From: Candidatus Berkelbacteria bacterium RIFCSPLOWO2_01_FULL_50_28
GTDB lineage: Bacteria > Patescibacteria > UBA1384 > 2-12-FULL-50-11
Reading direction: 5' to 3'
Assembly: GCA_001774395.1 (NCBI GenBank)
Contig: MEZX01000001.1
Coordinates: 49,879 to 113,878, forward strand
Length of the DNA: 64,000 nt
The stretch's first letter is position 1, and every line of letters begins with the position of its first letter. Position numbers and translations under genes: made by a program. This document shows, piece after piece, positions 24,099 through 34,102 of this stretch. Under the pieces are notes generated by a model, which was not told where the DNA came from, made no database searches, and worked only from the letters and a program-made list of their open reading frames with translations.

Positions 24099-26663
24099 CT
24101 ACTTACCATGGCAGTGTTTATATTTTTTTGGACGGCCGTCCGGAAGTGTCGCTCCGCACGGACACGGGTCGTTCCGACCGATCTTCTTATCTTTCTGGCC
24201 CACCGGCGCGACAAGCTCGTCTTTGTTAGTTTGCTGGAAATTAGAGATCGGACTCTCGTCCTTAACTGGCTGGACTTCTTCCACCTCGGCCCGAAGCAAC
24301 AGTTCGATAATCTGAGTATCAATGGCGCTAGTAAGATTTTGGAACAGGTCGTAGGCTTCGCGTTTGTACTCAACAAGCGGCTCTCTCTGACCGTAACCAC
24401 GCAGGCCGATGCTCTCGCGCAGAGACTCCATTGTCTTCAGATGCTCCACCCAGAGAACATCGATCGAGCGCAGAGTGACCAGGCGTTCAACCTGGGGTCT
24501 CACTTCCTCAGTCCAGTTTATCGCCTTTTTTTCATACGCTTCTTTTTGTCCTTCAGCCATTATCGAGAGAATCTCTTCATGAAGTGCGGCGTTCGAGCGT
24601 GGATTGAACTCCAGAGCGCGGCGGCGACGGCGGTAAACCGATTCTCGGTGTTTATTCGCCACGTCATCGTAGTCAACAAGTTGTTTTCGTATTTCGAAAT
24701 AATGCGATTCAACCTTGGATTGAGCCTGCTCGATCGCTTTTGAGAGTAAGGGGTTATTAATACTCGTCTCGTCGGGAATGTTAAGCCTCTGCATAATTGA
24801 CTGCATTCTGGTTCCGCCAAAGATCCTCATTAGGTCATCTTCAAGCGAGAGGAAGAACTGGCTCACTCCTGGGTCACCCTGTCTGGCACAGCGACCTCGT
24901 AGCTGATTGTCGATTCGTCGGGATTCGTGGCGTTCGGTTCCAACAACGAACAGACCACCCAGTTCTATTACCTTTTCATGGCTCGACTCCCACTCTTTCC
25001 ATTCTTTTTGTTCGTCACGATTACCGGGCGGCGTACCACCAAGGATGATATCCACTCCCCGCCCAGCCATATTCGTCGCCACGGTGACCGCTCCTAGTCG
25101 CCCCGCCTCTTCAACAATCGAGCCTTCCCTTTGGTGTTGTTTGGCGTTAAGAACCGAATGCTTTACCCCAGCGGCTTTGAGCAATTTCGAAAGCCTTTCT
25201 GACTTAGCGATAGAAATCGTGCCGATCAACACCGGCTGTCCGACGCCCTGTCTCTCTTTAACTAGCTCGACTACGGCGTGGAATTTTGCACTCTCTGTCT
25301 TGTAGATTAGGTCCTGACGGTCGGCTCTAATATTTGGACGATTAGAGGGAATAGCAATAACTTCTAGGCTGTAAATCTTGGATAACTCTTCCGCTTCAGT
25401 GATCGCGGTCCCGGTCATTCCCGCAAGTTTGATATACATTCGAAAGTAATTTTGCAGTGTAATCGTCGCCAAAGTGACCGACTCTTCCCTTACTTCAACT
25501 CCTTCTTTTGCCTCGATCGCTTGATGTAACCCGCCGGAGTAGCGTCTGCCCGCTAGCATCCGACCGGTAAACTCGTCGATAATCACTATCTCACCGTCTT
25601 TTACCACGTATTCCTTGTTCTTTCGGAATAAAGCATATGCCTTTAAAGCCGAGTCGGCGTGGTGGACAAGCTCAACATGACGCGGATCGTATAAGTTTTC
25701 CAATCCCAATAGATGCTCGAGTTTTTTAATTCCCTCATCGGTTAGCGTTGAAGCATTGGCTTTCTCGTCAATCTTAAAATCTAATTCCTTTTTAAGTTTT
25801 GGAATGATAGCAGCAAATTTTCCATAAAGTTGGGCCGATTCGGTTGATGGAGCGGAGATGATGAGCGGCGTTCGCGCTTCATCAATAAGAATTGAATCCA
25901 CTTCGTCGATAATAGCATATGTTAAGTCTCTTTGAGATAACTGCGTTTCGTCCTGGGCCATATTGTCGCGCAGATAATCGAAACCAAACTCGTTGTTGGT
26001 TCCATAGGTAATGTCGGCACCGTACGCCTCCTTGCGTGAAACTGGACGAAAATGCTTCAGGCGCTCATCGGTCTCGTCGAGACTGAAGTCCGGGTCATAT
26101 TGGTACGAGAACTGCGGCCCGACCACCCCAATAGTTAAGCCAAGGAAATGGTAAACTGGTCCGATCCAGCCGGCGTCACGCCTGGCCAAATAATCGTTGA
26201 CTGTTACCAGGTGAGCTCCAAGCCCAGTCAGCCCGTTCAAGAAAAGCGGCAGGCTGGCGACAAGGGTTTTTCCCTCGCCGGTTTTCATCTCCGCAATCTG
26301 ACCGCGCTGTAATACAGCGCCGCCGATCAATTGGACATCGTAATGGCGCAGACCGATCGTCCGCTTGCTAGCCTCGCGAACTAAAGCAAAAGCATATGCT
26401 TCGTTTTCGGACAGAAAATCATTAATTTGCTTGCGGCGAGCTTCGTTGCGGCCGCGAAGATCCTCAATTTCAATCGTCTGCTCAATTGTCTTGCGAGCCA
26501 GCGCCGAGATCTTCTCTTTGAGTTTTAAAGAGTCTTGCCGAAGCTCGTCGTCTGACTTACTCTCCAGGCCTTCCTCTAAAGCGTTAACGCTACCAACGAA
26601 CTGGTCGTAACGGCCGACTTCCTTCTGATTAGGATCGCCAAACAGACGACGTAGAATTCCCAT
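24099..26663 (-). CDS. secA: Protein translocase motor SecA
   Basis: 854 residues. N-terminal MGILRRLFGDPNQKEVGRY, Walker A GEMKTGEGKTLVASLPLFL (here AEMKTGEGKT), NDYLARRDAGWIGPVYHFLG, DEVDSILIDEARTPLIIS (DEAD-type box), GMTGTAITEAEE, NMAGRGVDIILGG, and GTERHESRRIDNQLRGRCAR (motif VI). The C-terminal zinc finger NDPCPCG...KYKHCHGK is present. The ATPase drives preproteins through SecYEG. Downstream of serS by 4 nt on the same strand, so the two are probably cotranscribed. Confidence 0.97.
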   Translation of the reverse strand: MGILRRLFGDPNQKEVGRYDQFVGSVNALEEGLESKSDDELRQDSLKLKEKISALARKTIEQTIEIEDLRGRNEARRKQINDFLSENEAYAFALVREASKRTIGLRHYDVQLIGGAVLQRGQIAEMKTGEGKTLVASLPLFLNGLTGLGAHLVTVNDYLARRDAGWIGPVYHFLGLTIGVVGPQFSYQYDPDFSLDETDERLKHFRPVSRKEAYGADITYGTNNEFGFDYLRDNMAQDETQLSQRDLTYAIIDEVDSILIDEARTPLIISAPSTESAQLYGKFAAIIPKLKKELDFKIDEKANASTLTDEGIKKLEHLLGLENLYDPRHVELVHHADSALKAYALFRKNKEYVVKDGEIVIIDEFTGRMLAGRRYSGGLHQAIEAKEGVEVREESVTLATITLQNYFRMYIKLAGMTGTAITEAEELSKIYSLEVIAIPSNRPNIRADRQDLIYKTESAKFHAVVELVKERQGVGQPVLIGTISIAKSERLSKLLKAAGVKHSVLNAKQHQREGSIVEEAGRLGAVTVATNMAGRGVDIILGGTPPGNRDEQKEWKEWESSHEKVIELGGLFVVGTERHESRRIDNQLRGRCARQGDPGVSQFFLSLEDDLMRIFGGTRMQSIMQRLNIPDETSINNPLLSKAIEQAQSKVESHYFEIRKQLVDYDDVANKHRESVYRRRRRALEFNPRSNAALHEEILSIMAEGQKEAYEKKAINWTEEVRPQVERLVTLRSIDVLWVEHLKTMESLRESIGLRGYGQREPLVEYKREAYDLFQNLTSAIDTQIIELLLRAEVEEVQPVKDESPISNFQQTNKDELVAPVGQKDKKIGRNDPCPCGATLPDGRPKKYKHCHGK

Positions 26664-26667
26664 TTAG

Positions 26668-27876
26668 TTAGCGTAAAGATCGCGGCAGCATAACTGTTCC
26701 GTCTGGCCGCTGGTTATTCTCTATGTAAGCCAACAGTAGTCGCTCCGTAACTAATGTACCATTTAGAGTATGAGCAAATTGAGTCACTCCCGCCTGATCA
26801 CGATATTTTATCCCTAACGCTCGTGATTGATAATCGGTACAGTTGCTCGCCGAATGGGTCTCTCGATATCTTTGCTGCCCCGGAAACCAGGTCTCAAGAT
26901 CGAAACGTTTTATTGCCTTCTTCTCTAGGTCACCTGAGCCAATCAAAACAGCTTGATAAGGAAGTTTAAACTGTTGAACGAAGCGCTCTTGCATCTCCAG
27001 GAGGAAATCGTGTTCGTTCTCTGACTGATCTTGCCGACAGATGGAAACCATTTCTACCTTATCGAATTGATGCTGGCGAAACATACCTTTGACATCTTTA
27101 CCGTAGGAGCCAGCTTCTTTACGGAAACAAGTCGAGAACCCTACTAACCGTAATGGTAGTTCGTCTTTTTTAAATACCTTATTTGCTACAGAAGCAACCA
27201 ATGAATACTCACTCGTCCCAACCAGATAAAGATCGTCCCCTGCCTTAAAGGTATCTTCTTCGCCTTCGGGGAAAAAACCGCCTTTCGTTAGGATGTCAGA
27301 TCGGACTATAACCGGAGGGATTACCGGCTGAAAGCCGTGTTTAACAGCGAATCGGAAGCCTAACCTGGATAGCTCCATCCAAGCAGACGCTGCCGGCCCC
27401 TTGAGATAACGAAACCTCGCTCCACTCACTTCAGCTGCCGTAGATAAGTCAAGCCAACCGAGCTCGGTCATTAGCTGTTGATGTGGCTTTCCAGTCATCA
27501 GTTTTGGCTTACCAACCTCTTTTATCACGGTGTTTGCCGACTCTCCCGCTCCCACCGGAACGTCCGGCGCCACCAAGTTAGGGATCGCTAGAAGCAGATC
27601 TTCCGCCTTTTTGGCGGCGGCGCTGACGACTTGGCTTTTTTTGGACAGTTGAGAGGAAGATTTCTTCGCAACCTTTAGCTCTGCCGCGCTCGGTTTGCCA
27701 GATCGAGACATATCGTTACGAGCCCTTTGAAGGATTTCCAATTTTGCTAGTTCGTTTCGCCACAGTTTGTCAGCGGCAAGAAATTTGTCTACTAGTTTAA
27801 CATCACCACCTCGTTTAACCAGGCTGTTTATAACTGCCTGGGGGCTAGTGCGTAATAAATCTCGACTAAGCATCAA
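26668..27876 (-). CDS. serS: Seryl-tRNA synthetase
   Basis: 402 residues (start ATG 27876 or the next ATG 27873). A short N-terminal antiparallel coiled-coil arm (about 20-110) is followed by the class II core: motif 1 region GFQPVIPPVIV, motif 2 STCFRKEAGSYGKDVKGMFR (canonical 'FRxEAGxxGxDTxGLxRxHQF'), and motif 3 NGTLVTERLLLAYIENNQ (NGTxxAxxRxLxAxxEN). Charges tRNA-Ser. Immediately upstream of secA. Confidence 0.95.
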   Translation of the reverse strand: MMLSRDLLRTSPQAVINSLVKRGGDVKLVDKFLAADKLWRNELAKLEILQRARNDMSRSGKPSAAELKVAKKSSSQLSKKSQVVSAAAKKAEDLLLAIPNLVAPDVPVGAGESANTVIKEVGKPKLMTGKPHQQLMTELGWLDLSTAAEVSGARFRYLKGPAASAWMELSRLGFRFAVKHGFQPVIPPVIVRSDILTKGGFFPEGEEDTFKAGDDLYLVGTSEYSLVASVANKVFKKDELPLRLVGFSTCFRKEAGSYGKDVKGMFRQHQFDKVEMVSICRQDQSENEHDFLLEMQERFVQQFKLPYQAVLIGSGDLEKKAIKRFDLETWFPGQQRYRETHSASNCTDYQSRALGIKYRDQAGVTQFAHTLNGTLVTERLLLAYIENNQRPDGTVMLPRSLR

Positions 27877-27936
27877 AAATACTCCAAACCATCAGAGTAA
27901 GTGTAGCAGAGCCCTCGAAAGAACCAAAGCCAAGTG

Positions 27937-28401
27937 TTAGGAAACGCTGACGATCTTGTAAGTCACAGCGCCATCAGGGGTGCTGATTTTGACAACGTCC
28001 TTAGCCTTGTGACCTAGCAACGCTTGTCCCACCGGAGAGTCGGTAGAAATCTTGCCGTTAGCTGGATCTGATTCTGTTGAACCAACAATTTCGAAAGTGT
28101 CGGTGTCCCCCTCTATTTCGATGGTAATTTTGCTACCCACAGAAATTACGTCCTTGTGGCCGCCGTTGGCAACAACCTTTACGTGTTTAGTAATTTCCTC
28201 AATTTCCTGAATTCGGCCCTCTATAAACGACTGCTCTTCCTTCGCGGCAGTATACTCGGCGTTTTCACTCAGATCCCCCAACTCTTTGGCGGTTTTTATA
28301 CGACTAATAATCTCTGGTCGGCGAACCTGCGACAGATCTTTCAATTCAGCTTCAAGCTTTAGTAAACCTTCGCTGGTAATGATGATTTCTTTTTTTGGCA
28401 T
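27937..28401 (-). CDS. greA: Transcription elongation factor GreA
   Basis: 154 residues from ATG 28401 (MPKKEIIITSEGLLKLEAEL); the longer open frame upstream is unlikely. The N-terminal coiled coil carries the acidic tip (GDLSENAEYTAAKEEQSFIE), and the C-terminal FKBP-like domain ends with SPVGQALLGHKAKDVVKI. It rescues backtracked RNA polymerase by stimulating transcript cleavage. Divergent to the histidine kinase gene. Confidence 0.95.
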   Translation of the reverse strand: MPKKEIIITSEGLLKLEAELKDLSQVRRPEIISRIKTAKELGDLSENAEYTAAKEEQSFIEGRIQEIEEITKHVKVVANGGHKDVISVGSKITIEIEGDTDTFEIVGSTESDPANGKISTDSPVGQALLGHKAKDVVKISTPDGAVTYKIVSVS

Positions 28402-28598
28402 TTGATTCTCTCTTTTAAACCTAATGCGCCAGTCCATTAACAAGAACAACTGGCTACCTGGGAATTTTACCAGCCCAACGATTGATGTCAAGACCTATTC
28501 GGCTAACTGTAAGAACTCACAACAAAACCACTCCTTTTACGGAGCGGCCGCCGGAAAGTTCCCATTAATCAGTCACCGGGAACGGCTATACTTAGCCA

Positions 28599-30251
28599 AT
28601 GAGTAAAACAACTCGATTTTCCCGATTACCCGTTATCCCTTCTTGGGAACGACTGCTAACGCGATTCTACACGATAAGCGAAGCCACTCCAGCAAACCTA
28701 GCAACTTACTTTGGGCTACTCGGAGCTCTGTCTAGCAATCGTTACTCAATTCTGCAACAGATCGGTCGGTTAGCAACCACCCTTCCGAAAATTACGGGAC
28801 TGGAAGTTGTCGGTATTTTCCAGCTTTGCCTCGAAAACACTAATTGTTTAGCGGCAAACATCTCACCCAACAGGATTGAGATGCTAATGTCTCAAGCGGT
28901 ATTTAAACGCGAGCTGAAGGAAGTAACGATACGCAAACGGCTCTCTGGACTCGTTGGAACTCGGGGCAAAAAGAGTCTCCGTCATATCGTGATTGAACCA
29001 CTTGGACGATACCTTGACCTACCGGTGGTATTAGTTGGTCTCAGTAGCCGGGCTATTCCTCAAGAAGAGGCAAAATTCACTGAGCTAGTAGCCCAGATTA
29101 TCCGCCTACGGTTTGGCCATCAACACCTGGACCAAAAGCTGACCGAGCACAAAAATCAATTCCAAACGCTCGTCCAACACTTAAGTGAGGGGATGATAAT
29201 TCTCAACAACGACTTACGCGTTTCACTTTGGAATCGTCCGATGGAAAAGATTACAGGCTGTGGTGTTAAGGACGTTGTGGGCAAGCCGTTTGAAGAAGCA
29301 ATCCTCTGCCTCAATAAAAACGCCCTACTGGAGTCTCTTAACCAAGCTATCGCTACCAAGGGCGCCGACCAATTTGGGATTATAGTGGAGGTCGTGGCGC
29401 GTAAAGACACTAAACTTTGGCTTCGCCTCACCGGATCGATTCTACGCCAGCGTGACGGCAAGGTTGAGAGAGTGATAATCATCGCTCACGACGTCTCTAA
29501 GGAAAAACTCCTCGAGCAGAAGAAAAATGAGTTCATCTCGATTGCCACTCATGAATTCCGCACCCCCCTGACGGTCATCCGCGGTTACCTGAGCTTATTA
29601 GATAGAGGGGAGAAAAAACTGGACGAACGGCAGCGACGTTATCTGCGCCGAGTGACCGAAGCCAGTGATCGGTTAGTGAACTTGACTGAGGATCTTCTCC
29701 AGGTGGCCCAGATCGACCAAGATCGCCTGGAGATTAAAAACCAGACCTTCGATCTCTTCCGAGTTCTGAAAAAAATCTGTCACGATTTTAAAGCCAAAGC
29801 CAACCAAAAGGGCGTGTCTCTGACGATCGCCAGACCAACATTCTCCACTTTCGTCAGCCTCGACCCCGTTCGATGTGAGCAGATTTTTAGCAATTTGGTA
29901 GATAACGCCCTAAAGTACACCCTACGCGGTTCGGTCAAGATATTTTTCGAAGAAGTCACTCACCCCAATCAACGCCAAACGAGCCTAATAGTGCACATTA
30001 AGGATACCGGCATCGGTATTGCCAAAGAGTCGTTAGAAGAAATCTTCGAGAAATTTCGACGGACGCACAAAATTGAGGAAATTCGTGAACAGGGCGCGGG
30101 ATTAGGACTATTTATTGTTAAATCCTTCGTTGAGCGACAGCAGGGAACTATCGATGTTCGAAGTCGCCACGGTCAAGGCACAACATTTTCAATAACTTTT
30201 CCTCTTGCAAATTTAGGTGCAAGGGCTAGAACTAGGAATAGTGATGTCTAA
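28599..30251 (+). CDS. PAS-containing sensor histidine kinase (soluble)
   Basis: 550 residues without membrane helices. Residues about 15-180 form a GAF-like region; 185-300 a PAS domain (QTLVQHLSEGMIILNNDLRV, LWNRPMEKITGCGVKDVVGK); then HisKA with the phospho-acceptor His about 318 (FISIATHEFRTPLTVIRGYL); and the HATPase with N-box FSNLVDNALKYT, G1 DTGIGIAKESLEEIFEKF and G2 GAGLGLFIVKSFVE. The start ATG lies 6 nt after a TATACT -10 box, so the mRNA may be leaderless. The response-regulator gene overlaps its stop, forming a classical two-component pair. Confidence 0.92.
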   Translation: MSKTTRFSRLPVIPSWERLLTRFYTISEATPANLATYFGLLGALSSNRYSILQQIGRLATTLPKITGLEVVGIFQLCLENTNCLAANISPNRIEMLMSQAVFKRELKEVTIRKRLSGLVGTRGKKSLRHIVIEPLGRYLDLPVVLVGLSSRAIPQEEAKFTELVAQIIRLRFGHQHLDQKLTEHKNQFQTLVQHLSEGMIILNNDLRVSLWNRPMEKITGCGVKDVVGKPFEEAILCLNKNALLESLNQAIATKGADQFGIIVEVVARKDTKLWLRLTGSILRQRDGKVERVIIIAHDVSKEKLLEQKKNEFISIATHEFRTPLTVIRGYLSLLDRGEKKLDERQRRYLRRVTEASDRLVNLTEDLLQVAQIDQDRLEIKNQTFDLFRVLKKICHDFKAKANQKGVSLTIARPTFSTFVSLDPVRCEQIFSNLVDNALKYTLRGSVKIFFEEVTHPNQRQTSLIVHIKDTGIGIAKESLEEIFEKFRRTHKIEEIREQGAGLGLFIVKSFVERQQGTIDVRSRHGQGTTFSITFPLANLGARARTRNSDV

Positions 30252-30633
30252 AAACAAGTCTGTTTTATTGGTAGAAGACGAGTCGCTGATCGTTGAACTA
30301 TACAAGGAGCGCTTTTCGGAAGAGAAGTTCGATCTGATAGTTGCCAAGTCCGGACCCGAGGCACTGAAAAAGGCTAACGGGGAAATTGACCTAATTCTGC
30401 TCGACGTTCTTCTGCCTGGACTCAACGGGTTCGACGTCTTAAGGAAGTTGAAAAAAGACCCCGACACACGGGACGTCCCTGTGATAATCCTAACTAATTT
30501 AGGGAGCGAACACTCCGATAACGATAAAAGGTTAGCCCTCTCTCTCGGTGCGATCGACTACCTGGTGAAGTCTTATCACACACCCGACGAGATGGTTGAG
30601 GTCATTAAACAGCGTCTCTATCCCGAAGGTTAA
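30244..30633 (+). CDS. Response regulator, receiver domain only
   Basis: 129 residues from ATG 30244, which overlaps the kinase stop by 8 nt and has an AGGA ribosome site. Acidic pocket in SVLLVEDESLIVELY, phospho-acceptor Asp about 54 in LILLDVLLPG, Thr/Ser switch in VIILTNLGSE, conserved Lys in YLVKSYHTPDE. There is no output domain, so it acts through protein contact or a phosphorelay. Translational coupling to the kinase is likely. Confidence 0.93.
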   Translation: MSKNKSVLLVEDESLIVELYKERFSEEKFDLIVAKSGPEALKKANGEIDLILLDVLLPGLNGFDVLRKLKKDPDTRDVPVIILTNLGSEHSDNDKRLALSLGAIDYLVKSYHTPDEMVEVIKQRLYPEG

Positions 30634-30882
30634 TTTGTGGACACTTCCAAACGTTTCCCCTTTTAGAGCACGTATAATACTAAGGTGTTCCTAATATCAC
30701 CAACTGTCGTCTGCTTCTTTGAAAATGTTTGGCCCGAATCGGCGCGAAATAAAAAAACGAGGCCGAGTAAGCCAAAACAATCGCCACAACAGACAACGGT
30801 AACACCCCAAGGGTGCTTGGAAAATCGTCGCGAGAATTTGCTCTTTATCGCAGTCGCGAGTGGGATGTCCGAGCGCTTTTGG

Positions 30883-32034
30883 CTAGTCGGGAAAAATTCT
30901 GGAAAACATCAGCCCCAAGTGGAGCTCAACAGCATCGGCGAACTTTCGGGGATCTTTGCCAAGTTTCTCGGTAATTCGGTCTAACCGATAGATTACGGTA
31001 TTACGATGGACGTGCAGAGCTTCTGCTGCAGACGTTAAGTTCAGGCTTGCCTCCAGAAAGGCTTGAAGCGTTTGAAGAAGCTGATCATCCTTTAAGCTCT
31101 CCTCGATATTTGCGGCAAAAGCCTTCTTCTGTTGGGCGGCCCCCGTCGCTATCAGAGGCAAGATTCCCAGTGCCTCATACTGGTGAACTTTATCCGATCC
31201 CAAGACGCGACTGCCAATCTTTAGAACCTCCAGTGATTCTGTTACCGAACGTAAGATTCCGGCAGGAGAGGTGGCCGCCGTACCAACGCCCATCGTCACC
31301 TCCTTGATATGCACATTGCGCAACGGTCCGGTGATCTCTCGGTAGCTCTTTTTTATCAATTCACAAAATCGTTCGTAGTCAGTGTTCTGAAGATCTTTGA
31401 GCACTAAGAAGGTGTCGTCACCGATGAATCCCACCAGGTTGTCAGGATTTTTGGTGAAAAAATTCATCAAGCTATGGCTAATATCTCTCTTTTTGGCGGC
31501 GATTAAGTTCTCCCTGTCGCCGCCAGGGGAGCCTAACTCACGTAAGTAATGTTCGTGAAAGCCCTTTAGCTCTATGGCCAAAGCCGCCCGTTGCAAATCG
31601 AGTCGATGACCGAGAGCCGCCAACTGGTGCTGGAACTCTTCGTGATCGATAGTTTCACCCTTGTGCGCAACTCTGGTAAGTAGAAGATCGATCGCGTCTG
31701 GGCGCGGACGGTGCTGTAGAACGAACTGTTCAGCCACGAGCTCCCCCAAGCTACTTACAATTTGCGCAGTTTGAGCATCGGCTGAGGGCACTTCAATAAC
31801 AACTAAACAAATGAATTTGTCGTCATAATAAATCGGAACAGCCTGTAGATCGTCAGATTCCTCAATAACTGCGGGCATCTGTTCCCTGGAGAACGAGCGA
31901 ACGGGAAACCCTTTCCTGGTACCGAAATCTGAGAAATTGCGGTAAACCTGGCCGTGTTCGTTCGTCAGAGCGACTCTTTTAGAAAAAACTCTTTTTATCT
32001 GTTCAAACAGGCGCTCAAGAAGTTTTGGAGACAT
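30883..32034 (-). CDS. CdaR/PucR-type transcriptional regulator
   Basis: 383 residues from ATG 32034 (MSPKLLERLFEQIKRVFSKR); the frame extends further upstream without a better start. The N-terminal part (to about 140) resembles the sugar-diacid recognition domain (VALTNEHGQVYRNFSDFG, VPIYYDDKFICLVVIE); the middle is a GGDEF-like fold common to CdaR proteins; the C-terminus is the PucR HTH (FLEASLNLTSAAEALHVHRN, TVIYRLDRITEKLGKDPR). In proteobacteria CdaR controls hexarate use; the ligand here is unknown. It is transcribed toward the response regulator. Confidence 0.85.
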   Translation of the reverse strand: MSPKLLERLFEQIKRVFSKRVALTNEHGQVYRNFSDFGTRKGFPVRSFSREQMPAVIEESDDLQAVPIYYDDKFICLVVIEVPSADAQTAQIVSSLGELVAEQFVLQHRPRPDAIDLLLTRVAHKGETIDHEEFQHQLAALGHRLDLQRAALAIELKGFHEHYLRELGSPGGDRENLIAAKKRDISHSLMNFFTKNPDNLVGFIGDDTFLVLKDLQNTDYERFCELIKKSYREITGPLRNVHIKEVTMGVGTAATSPAGILRSVTESLEVLKIGSRVLGSDKVHQYEALGILPLIATGAAQQKKAFAANIEESLKDDQLLQTLQAFLEASLNLTSAAEALHVHRNTVIYRLDRITEKLGKDPRKFADAVELHLGLMFSRIFPD

Positions 32035-32130
32035 AGATATTAGTATATTCCTACAATCCGCCCCGTCTAGCAAGTAACTTTTAGGCAAAAAACCAACCCC
32101 TACGGGCACATGGTTGTGACTTTGTACAAA

Positions 32131-34098
32131 TTACTTAATTAGCGTAATCGGCAACCGGAAATAACTCTCAATAATATTTTTCGCCACCGGTGCAGCAACA
32201 ACATGTCCCTCACCGCCGCCCTCGACAATTACCACAAGGGCAATTTCGGGTTTGGAGTACGGCGCAAAAGCCGTGAACAAAGAGTGGGTCTTCTCTTTCA
32301 CTTTGCCAAATTCAGCTGTACCAGTTTTAGCAGCCACCTGTATCCTTAAGCTGGAGAGTAGTTGAGCCGATCCGGACTCTACCGCGCGACGCATTCCTTC
32401 CCTTACAACCTGGAGAACCTGGTTTGAAGCGAGGTGGTCGCGCTCTATTTTCGTTTTGCCGATCATCACCGACGAACCATCTGATCTCAGGATCCGGCTA
32501 ATCATCCTTGGTCGAAGGAGCTTACCGCCGTTGGCAATCGCGGCAATGGCACGCGTTAGCTGTAACGGAGTAACTAATAAGTCACCCTGACCGATAGCGA
32601 GATGGTATGTGTCGCCGATATACCAAGGCTCATCGCGAACGGATGCTTTCCATTTTGGGGTAGGAACTAGGCCTGGCATTTCGCCAGTTAAATCAACTCC
32701 GGTGTTCTCACCAAAACCGAATCGATACAGATATTCTGTCAGTCGCTTTACACCAAGCCCTCCGATTTGCTTATAGCCGCCGCCCAAGGCGAAAAAGAAT
32801 ATGTTGTTACTCTCAGCAATTGCTTGACGGACATCCGCCATACCGTGAGTTTTCCAGTCCGGGAAGGTCCACTCCCCGATGGTGATGACGCCCGCCGATG
32901 TATCAAGCAGTGTCGAAGAGCTAATCACTCCCTCGTTCAAGCCTGCCGAGGCAATAATTGGTTTAATCGTTGAACCCGAAGGATACTGACCGGCAATTGC
33001 CCGATTGATAAGCGGAGCGTTCTGATCGGACAATATCTTACCGCGGAGAGCCACCCGGCTCGGATCGGAGAATAGGTTATTATCAAAACTAGGCGAGCTT
33101 ACCATCGCGATCACTTCGCCGGTATTAACATCCATCGCGACCGCTGCTCCAGATTTTGCCCCGCTTTTTTTGATAGACGTCTGAAGCGCTTTCGCAGCAA
33201 CTTTTTGGACCTTAGCATCTAGCCCAAGGATCACCGAATTCCCCGGACGAGCGACGCTCGTGCCTATAAGCCTAATAACTTTGCCTGACGAATCGACCTC
33301 CATCACCTCCTGGCCCGGCGATCCTTGCAAGTACTCGTCGTAGGTTTGTTCAAGACCCGACTTGCCCACCATATCGTCAAAACGCAGTCGCGGTCTTGAG
33401 GTTAAATCCTCCGCCGAGACCAGACCGATGTAACCCAGCAGGTGACCCAAACCGGGTGTGTCGGCGTAAACACGTCTTGACGCCTCGGTGATAAGCACCG
33501 ACTCCTCACCGTTGAATTTAAGCTGGTAGCGCAGCGCCTCGAGGCGAGTAAGATTAAGCGCCAAACTAAGTACTCCTTGGTCGGTTTGGTTCTCCAGCCT
33601 CTTGTTGACCACACCTGGGGATACGTTTAGCACCTTGGCTAGTTTACGCACCAACAACTGGCGCTCAGACTCTTCAGGGGGTAGGTTCGCCACATCAATC
33701 TCCAAAGAAAAACTAGGCTGATTTTCCACCAGCAGGATTCCATTGCGGTCATAAATTAAGCCTCGCGGTGCAGTAACTTGCTTCGTCCGGAGTCGGTTTC
33801 CCTCCGCCAACCGATAGTTCTCTTGGCCGTTGGCAATTTGGAGCGCAATCAGTCGCCAACCAAAGACGGCAATAACTAAAAACAGAACCAATCGCAGAGG
33901 AATAAACTCTCTTTTCGCCTCTGGTTGAGACTCAAAATCGTCCTTATTGTTTGTCAGAGGATAATCTGCCAAATACTCATTCTCTAAGCGTCGGAGTGAT
34001 CCAAGCGGCACAAACGGGTCAAACAAACCCGAGTCGGTTGGCTTAATCCCCCGACGTCTAGCAAAAAACTTGCCAATCATTGAAAACAAATGTGGCAT
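32131..34098 (-). CDS. mrdA: Penicillin-binding protein 2 (elongation transpeptidase)
   Basis: About 655 residues from ATG 34098, just past the mreD stop. One membrane helix (LRLVLFLVIAVFGWRLIAL, about 70), the dimerisation domain with APRGLIYDRNGILLVENQPS, and the transpeptidase domain with SxxK (YPSGSTIKPIIA), SxN (AESNNIFFFALG) and KTG (VAAKTGTAEFG). It cross-links peptidoglycan during side-wall growth with MreBCD and RodA. Final gene of the mreB-mreC-mreD-mrdA run. Confidence 0.93.
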   Translation of the reverse strand: MPHLFSMIGKFFARRRGIKPTDSGLFDPFVPLGSLRRLENEYLADYPLTNNKDDFESQPEAKREFIPLRLVLFLVIAVFGWRLIALQIANGQENYRLAEGNRLRTKQVTAPRGLIYDRNGILLVENQPSFSLEIDVANLPPEESERQLLVRKLAKVLNVSPGVVNKRLENQTDQGVLSLALNLTRLEALRYQLKFNGEESVLITEASRRVYADTPGLGHLLGYIGLVSAEDLTSRPRLRFDDMVGKSGLEQTYDEYLQGSPGQEVMEVDSSGKVIRLIGTSVARPGNSVILGLDAKVQKVAAKALQTSIKKSGAKSGAAVAMDVNTGEVIAMVSSPSFDNNLFSDPSRVALRGKILSDQNAPLINRAIAGQYPSGSTIKPIIASAGLNEGVISSSTLLDTSAGVITIGEWTFPDWKTHGMADVRQAIAESNNIFFFALGGGYKQIGGLGVKRLTEYLYRFGFGENTGVDLTGEMPGLVPTPKWKASVRDEPWYIGDTYHLAIGQGDLLVTPLQLTRAIAAIANGGKLLRPRMISRILRSDGSSVMIGKTKIERDHLASNQVLQVVREGMRRAVESGSAQLLSSLRIQVAAKTGTAEFGKVKEKTHSLFTAFAPYSKPEIALVVIVEGGGEGHVVAAPVAKNIIESYFRLPITLIK

Positions 34099-34102
34099 TA
34101 AT

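Noticed and set aside
30685..30984. ORF of 99 residues on the plus strand
   Set aside because: Its 3' third is antisense to the PucR-type gene, composition is not protein-like, and no ribosome site is seen.
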